DNA of 64,000 nt from Phoronis australis (taxonomy: Eukaryota > Phoronida > Phoronidae): the NCBI GenBank assembly GCA_002633005.1, contig NMRA01000466.1, forward strand, positions 100,633-164,632. Direction: 5' to 3'. The notes beneath the pieces are model-generated. The model saw nothing but the letters and a program-made list of their open reading frames with translations, made no database searches and had not been told where the DNA came from. Position 1 is the first letter of the stretch, and each line of letters opens with the position of its first letter. The position numbers and the translations under genes are program-made. This document shows positions 52,301-58,300 of the stretch, piece by piece.

Positions 52301-55300
52301 CACACATGCATATAGCAAGGCTTGGAATTTTCCGCGGAAACGCAGATTTCCGCTTTTTTCAAATGTTCTGTTCGCGTATTTTATTATATTTTCGTGTAAA
52401 AAAAATTGGATTTGATATAAAATCTCCGCGGCAAATTTCTTTTTTACCGCGGCATTGCCGACGACTTTCACTTCGAAAAGCGGAAGTTGCTCTTTTTGTT
52501 TCGGAGGAACGTCAATTGTCAAAATTGACAGGGCATCTGGGATAGCTTGGTGGATTCTTCAATGGCGTCTCATGTGGTTGTAAACTGCGGTGACAAATAC
52601 TACTACTCTGCAGCCAAAAATGTTTGGAGGTGGGAGTGGACGGACGAGCTAAAAAGACGCAGATGCACGCTTCTGGAGGTGGTACCGTTTTTTTTTAGTC
52701 CTCCCGAATTTTGTCGGCAAAAGCTCTACATCGCCTATTTCAAGGCTGGGTGCGCGCATGTTTTGGGCCGTAAAAATTTCCGCTTTTTTGTCATTGGTCA
52801 TTCCTAGCCCTGATATAGGCCATCCATCTCGTGCTTTCAAAAATATCCTGCAGCTCACTGTGCAAACAGTTGATCTTAGACATTCAGGTAAATTTTGTAA
52901 CCTAACAACATGGATCACAATTCCTGAATACCGGTTTAGCTTGATTGTAAATATTAGCACGTCACAATCTAGATTTATGTCATACAAATTTTCCAAGTAA
53001 CTAGCAGTGATGAGCATAATATCAGAAGTTTTGTTGTAATTTTTCTTAAGTGAGATTTAATCATTTTCAGAAATGGTTGTGTGGAGTATAACAACAAATT
53101 TCTGTCTTATGTGTTTCGTTACGCTTCATGGCACAGAACCCTGATGTGTATAGTTGTCAGTAAATGCAACTAAAATTGGGTGGTAATTGTGTGCATTCTC
53201 ACCTAACAATGGTTTGCTATGCACATTATTCATCCAGTCACCATTTAAAAAGAGAGCCTCTTTTTAGGTTGTAAAAACAATGCATTTCAGGCTTCATCTC
53301 AGCGCAAACCATCATGATTTTTTGCATGAATTGTTATATTTATGCCTCAAATGCGTTGTTTTTTAAACATAAAAACAGGCTCCCTTCTAAAATGGCGACT
53401 GCGTGAATAATGTCTATTATGACTTTTGTAGGAACTGGCAGTTGTCAATGGTGAAGTAATGCGTGTAATCTTCAGCGATCAGTTTGCTGCCAAGTACTTA
53501 AGGTTCTCTCCTACAAAAGAAGTGCCTTTCTTGCCTGTTGGTTTCAACGTGGATGTGTTAGGGTGTTTCGACCTGAGTAAGATTTTTTTCTTTTCTAACG
53601 TACCTGTTGTATTATTGAAAATTCAAGCATGAAAATAAATATGTGCAGGCCAGTGACACCCTGTGTGTTGCGTGCGCCTCATCTGGGTGGCAAAGTGGGG
53701 TGACAAAACTATCCGAAATCTAATGCTACTGTCGAGTTTTATGTTGGAGTTTAGAATGTTTTAGAATTACTGTTTAAGGAAGTATGCAGTGTTAGTAACA
53801 ACTAATTCAGCTTATGTGATGAATTTTATGTTATTGCAGTGACGTTACTGTTAAATGGCTTTTAATGATTCACACAATATTTCAAAATGTTAGGCCCATC
53901 CCATCAGGCTTATAAGACACTGCTTACAATCGAACAAACACCCTTCACGTTTTACTATTTTTGATCTGAAATAGGTTTAGTAAACAAAGTAGCATCACAT
54001 TCATGTTGAATTTAACCACAAGGACACAAATGTGCTGTGGTGACATTGTCATTTTGATGTGCCACTCATACACATAGTATGTCATTTTCTGCTTATGGTT
54101 GGTCATGTTTCAGTTGTTGATATGCAAACTTTTTGGCAAAGGAGGGGTTTATGGACCTGAACAAAAAATCATGCGAATGCCTTTCTAGGCTGATTGCGAC
54201 CATTTGTCCTTTGAAAATCGTGGTTATGCCTCATAGAAACATTCTCAAGCAGCCAGTGTTTCTCATTACAAATTCAAGAACAGAGAAATGCCATTATACC
54301 AAAGAGATCATCTATTGGGGGAGGGGTTTAATCCCTCTGAACCAACCTCCTGTAGATCCACAGCTGTGTGTTGATTTCACAATATTTCATAGTTGTCAGT
54401 TATCAAAATGAAACCCTGTTTGTGTTTGAGTATCAGTGTAGTGTTTCAATCACTTTTGTGGTGTGTTTGTATTCAAGTGTTGTTGGTTTCTGTATTTAGA
54501 ATGTGAAGAAACTGGTAAGATCACGGTCAAAGGTGCGTGTGTGAAGACTTGTGAGGACATCGCTCTCGGCAACATTGAGTGTCCATCCGTCGTGGAAGAT
54601 GACCACGAGAGTTGCCAGTGTCCATTCGGTCAAGTTGTCCACAATGGCAAGTGCATTGATCCCAAGGAATGCCCATGTTACCACAATGGAAAATGGTACC
54701 AGGTGGGTGAAAGTCGAGCAATGTGCATTCTCTGGTTGTTCTTACATCTTCATGCACCCACATATACATATGTATATGTGGCTGCATCCTTCTTTTTCTG
54801 CTTCTGGCATCTGCTGCTGCAATTCCTAATTAAACCCCTTGTACGATCTTAATGTAAGTTAAAAGATATACTCCAATAGAGGTGAAGACTGACGAGGACC
54901 CATATTTTTTACCTAAGTTTGCCTCCATATTTTCGGATTTCTTCGGTGGATTTTTCCTAAAAAACCTAATAGAGGACGGCTTCGACGCTTCCCATGCACC
55001 TAGTGGAGTTTTTGGTGTTCGAGTCTATCTGCTAAACCACTGGTAGAATCATTTGACAGACGTGTTCCTATTGAGAACACAGTCGACGTTGATTTTGGGA
55101 CAAGGCCAACTACTGTGGCGTCCCATAGTGGCAATTTAGGTTTTCTTTCAGTACGTCTCAATGTCGATCAATTTCCTTGAGAGAGGATCTAAATGAAATT
55201 TGGCGAATATTAGTTTCTATGCATTGCTTCAGTACCCTCCCAGTTAGATGGCAGCTCACCAGGTGGCGAGACCAGCTCGTCCGGAAGTCAGCTGGCTTAG

Positions 55301-58300
55301 AAATGATAAACAAAATGTGGTTCAAATCCACAACATTGCGTGACTACGCTTAAAAATAGTTCTGTCAACAATGGAGCAATTTACTAGAAAGGGAAGCAGA
55401 GGAAGTTGTCAAAAGCAGAAATTGTGGCCTTGCATTGCTTTTGATGGCATCTGGTTACTTGATTTTGGAAATAACCTGACAGGATCTAAGGAATGAAATA
55501 AATTTGGCATTTTTGCGACTCTGGCAGTTATTTGTATCATTTTAGTGTCCGTTCTTACGCGTCTGCTTCCCTAACTACAAACTACTTGAAGAATGAGAAT
55601 ATTGAGTAAAGATCCCCTTTGGAACCAAAGGATCGTACCTTGATGTGCAAAGTGTACAGCCATTTCGTCCATATCTCACGCATTTAATTCACCACTGGCT
55701 GCGCCCTCTGTCTTTGTAGCATAAAACAAAAACAGTACTGGGAATTCTCTAATGTTGGGGGAATCCCGTAACAGATTGGAATAGACTGCTGGTAGATGAA
55801 GTCGCGGATCTCTGTTAAGGCTAGATCTGTGGTCTTTGATCTCTGTTGCCTAGTCTTGTATCCTGCACTTCCACTTCTCTGGGTGTAGACATAATATACT
55901 GACGTCCTCATCAGAAATCTGGTGAATGTAGATCATTCTTTACTCTGTATTTTCATGACTTAAATGGAACCCAGCAATATACTTAGTCTCACTTGAAGAA
56001 TTATCATGAAATTTCAGAAATGTGTTTCTATTTGGAGTGTATGGCCGATATTAACTTTTGAGCCTTATTTTTTTTCACCCTAGCACTTCTAGTGGCAAAT
56101 TTAGTTTCCTTTGCATAAGCTCGATATCGTATTCTGTCAAGTTCATTCATGAATCTTATTGAAATTTGGCATTATTGTGTGCTTTTATTGTGTTGATTTT
56201 TGGGTGGTTCTATCAACAACGATGCCCTGCAGTGATGAATTAGTTAGATCCAGCAAGGTCTTTAACAGACCTTCATTAAATTTGCCCTAATAAGTGCGGC
56301 ATGTAGATGTGTTTGGCATTTTCGGATGGATCTGACTTCCATGGAAATATTTGGAAAAACCAGCTCCATTTAATCTTTACATTTGCATTTCACACGGCGA
56401 CGGAGCGCATATCCATGCTGCTTCTATTTTATTGAAATCAATCTTCCTTGCGATGCCTGTTGATTGTCAAAGCTAGTGGGAAAGTTTTAATTAACTCGAC
56501 AGTTTACGTTAGTACTTTGCAGGTACCTATTTAATTTGGCGCTCTGCTATTCCAGACGAACGAAGTGTTTGATGAACCGGAAAATTGCAGAGAGGGCATC
56601 TGTCTCGGACACAAGCTGAAGTTTGATAGTTATGAGAATTTCACCGCGTGTGAAGGTATGGTTTAAGAAGCTTACCTATTTAGTCTAACAGAGAGTAAAG
56701 TCTGGGACATTGAGAATATTTTGATAAATGCTCAATTTAATTTCCTACTCATTTTTGACATTGAGTTTTTTGCAATCATTAGGCAAATATGACGAATTTG
56801 AAAACTGCCATATTCTTGGTCAACGTGGCTTTTTTGATTTTTGGTTTCACGTTAATGTCAAAGAAAACAATGAGAGAACATTATGGCGGTATGAAATCTG
56901 CTGATAAGTTGGTACTACTGAGGCTGATAATTATCTGTTATGTTTGTTTTGAGCTGTGACATGTGTGTTCATCATGTCGGGTGTTCCAGTTGAAGACAAT
57001 AGTGGGCCATTGTTAAAATGGTTTGTGGAAGTAGAGATTACCGTCACAGTATTACCCAGGGCTTGGAATTTTCCGCGGAAACGCGGATTTCCGCTTTTTT
57101 CAAATGTTCTGTCCGCGCATTTTATTATATTTCCGCGTAAAAAAAATCGATTTGATATAAAATGTCCGCGGCAAATTCCTTTCTTACTGCGGCGTTGCAG
57201 ATGACGTTTACCTCGAAAAGCGGAAGTTGCTCTTTATGTTTCGGAGGAATGTAAATTGTCAACATTGCCGGGGCATCTGGGATAGCGTGGTGGGATTTTC
57301 AATGGCGTCTCGTGTTATTGTAAACCGCGGCGACAAATACGGCTCTGCAGCCAAAAATGTGTGGGTTGGGAGTGGACGGACGAGCTAAAACGACGCAGAA
57401 AGGGGAAAGGTTCACATCGACCATTTCAAGGCTGAGTAGCGCGCATGATTTGGGCGGTAAAAGTTTCCGAGTTTTTCATCATTGGTCATTCCAAGCCCTG
57501 ATTACCACGCCATTAGGCTCATGGGTGTCTGTGCGGAACTGTGCTTAAATGCGAAACTTATATATAGGCACATGCGCCAACATGGGAACCACTGTAATAA
57601 AGACAGGCCATGAAAAAAGGCATTATTTCGGATTTCGGCCCGTGGACCTAAAGGCGTGACAATACGGTACTTTTTATGTTCGTTTATTATTGTCCGTTAA
57701 CCATTTTGTTGTTTTGTTAGCCAGTGTAGGTTACCGGTGGATAACTTGGTGAATAGTAATCTTTTTGGTTACTATATAACACTTTTTACAAAAACGTGTT
57801 CTTATTACAGAGGAGAAGAATGCCACTTGTAAGCCAGAGCAACAGACCCGTGTCATCGAGATAAACAACTGCACATCTTCTGAGAAGATCACTTACAATG
57901 TGTGTGCAGGGTCATGCTCCTCCAAGGCGGAGCTCACCTTTGGACTGGCCATGTTCAACATGGACTGTACTTGTTGTAAACCCACGCAGTTCTCCATGAA
58001 GACCGTCCAGCTGACTTGTTGTAAGTAGCCCAGGGTCTGAGCATCACTTGCCAAACTCGAGCTTGAGAAAATTTCCCAAGTATTACTATTAGTGATGCTA
58101 CTGATGTAGAAAGGGTCTTCTCTTTGTCGTTTGAATAACTTAGATGGGTTGCCCAGAGCCTTCTTATGGATTTAACCATTAAATCATTGACATGCCGTTT
58201 TTCCTTTCATAACTGTGGTTGAGCCTTCCTTGTGACATTCTAGATCTGGCAGTGGAATAAGACTCAGATCAGAAGGTTGTTCACCACCATGACGGTGTTT

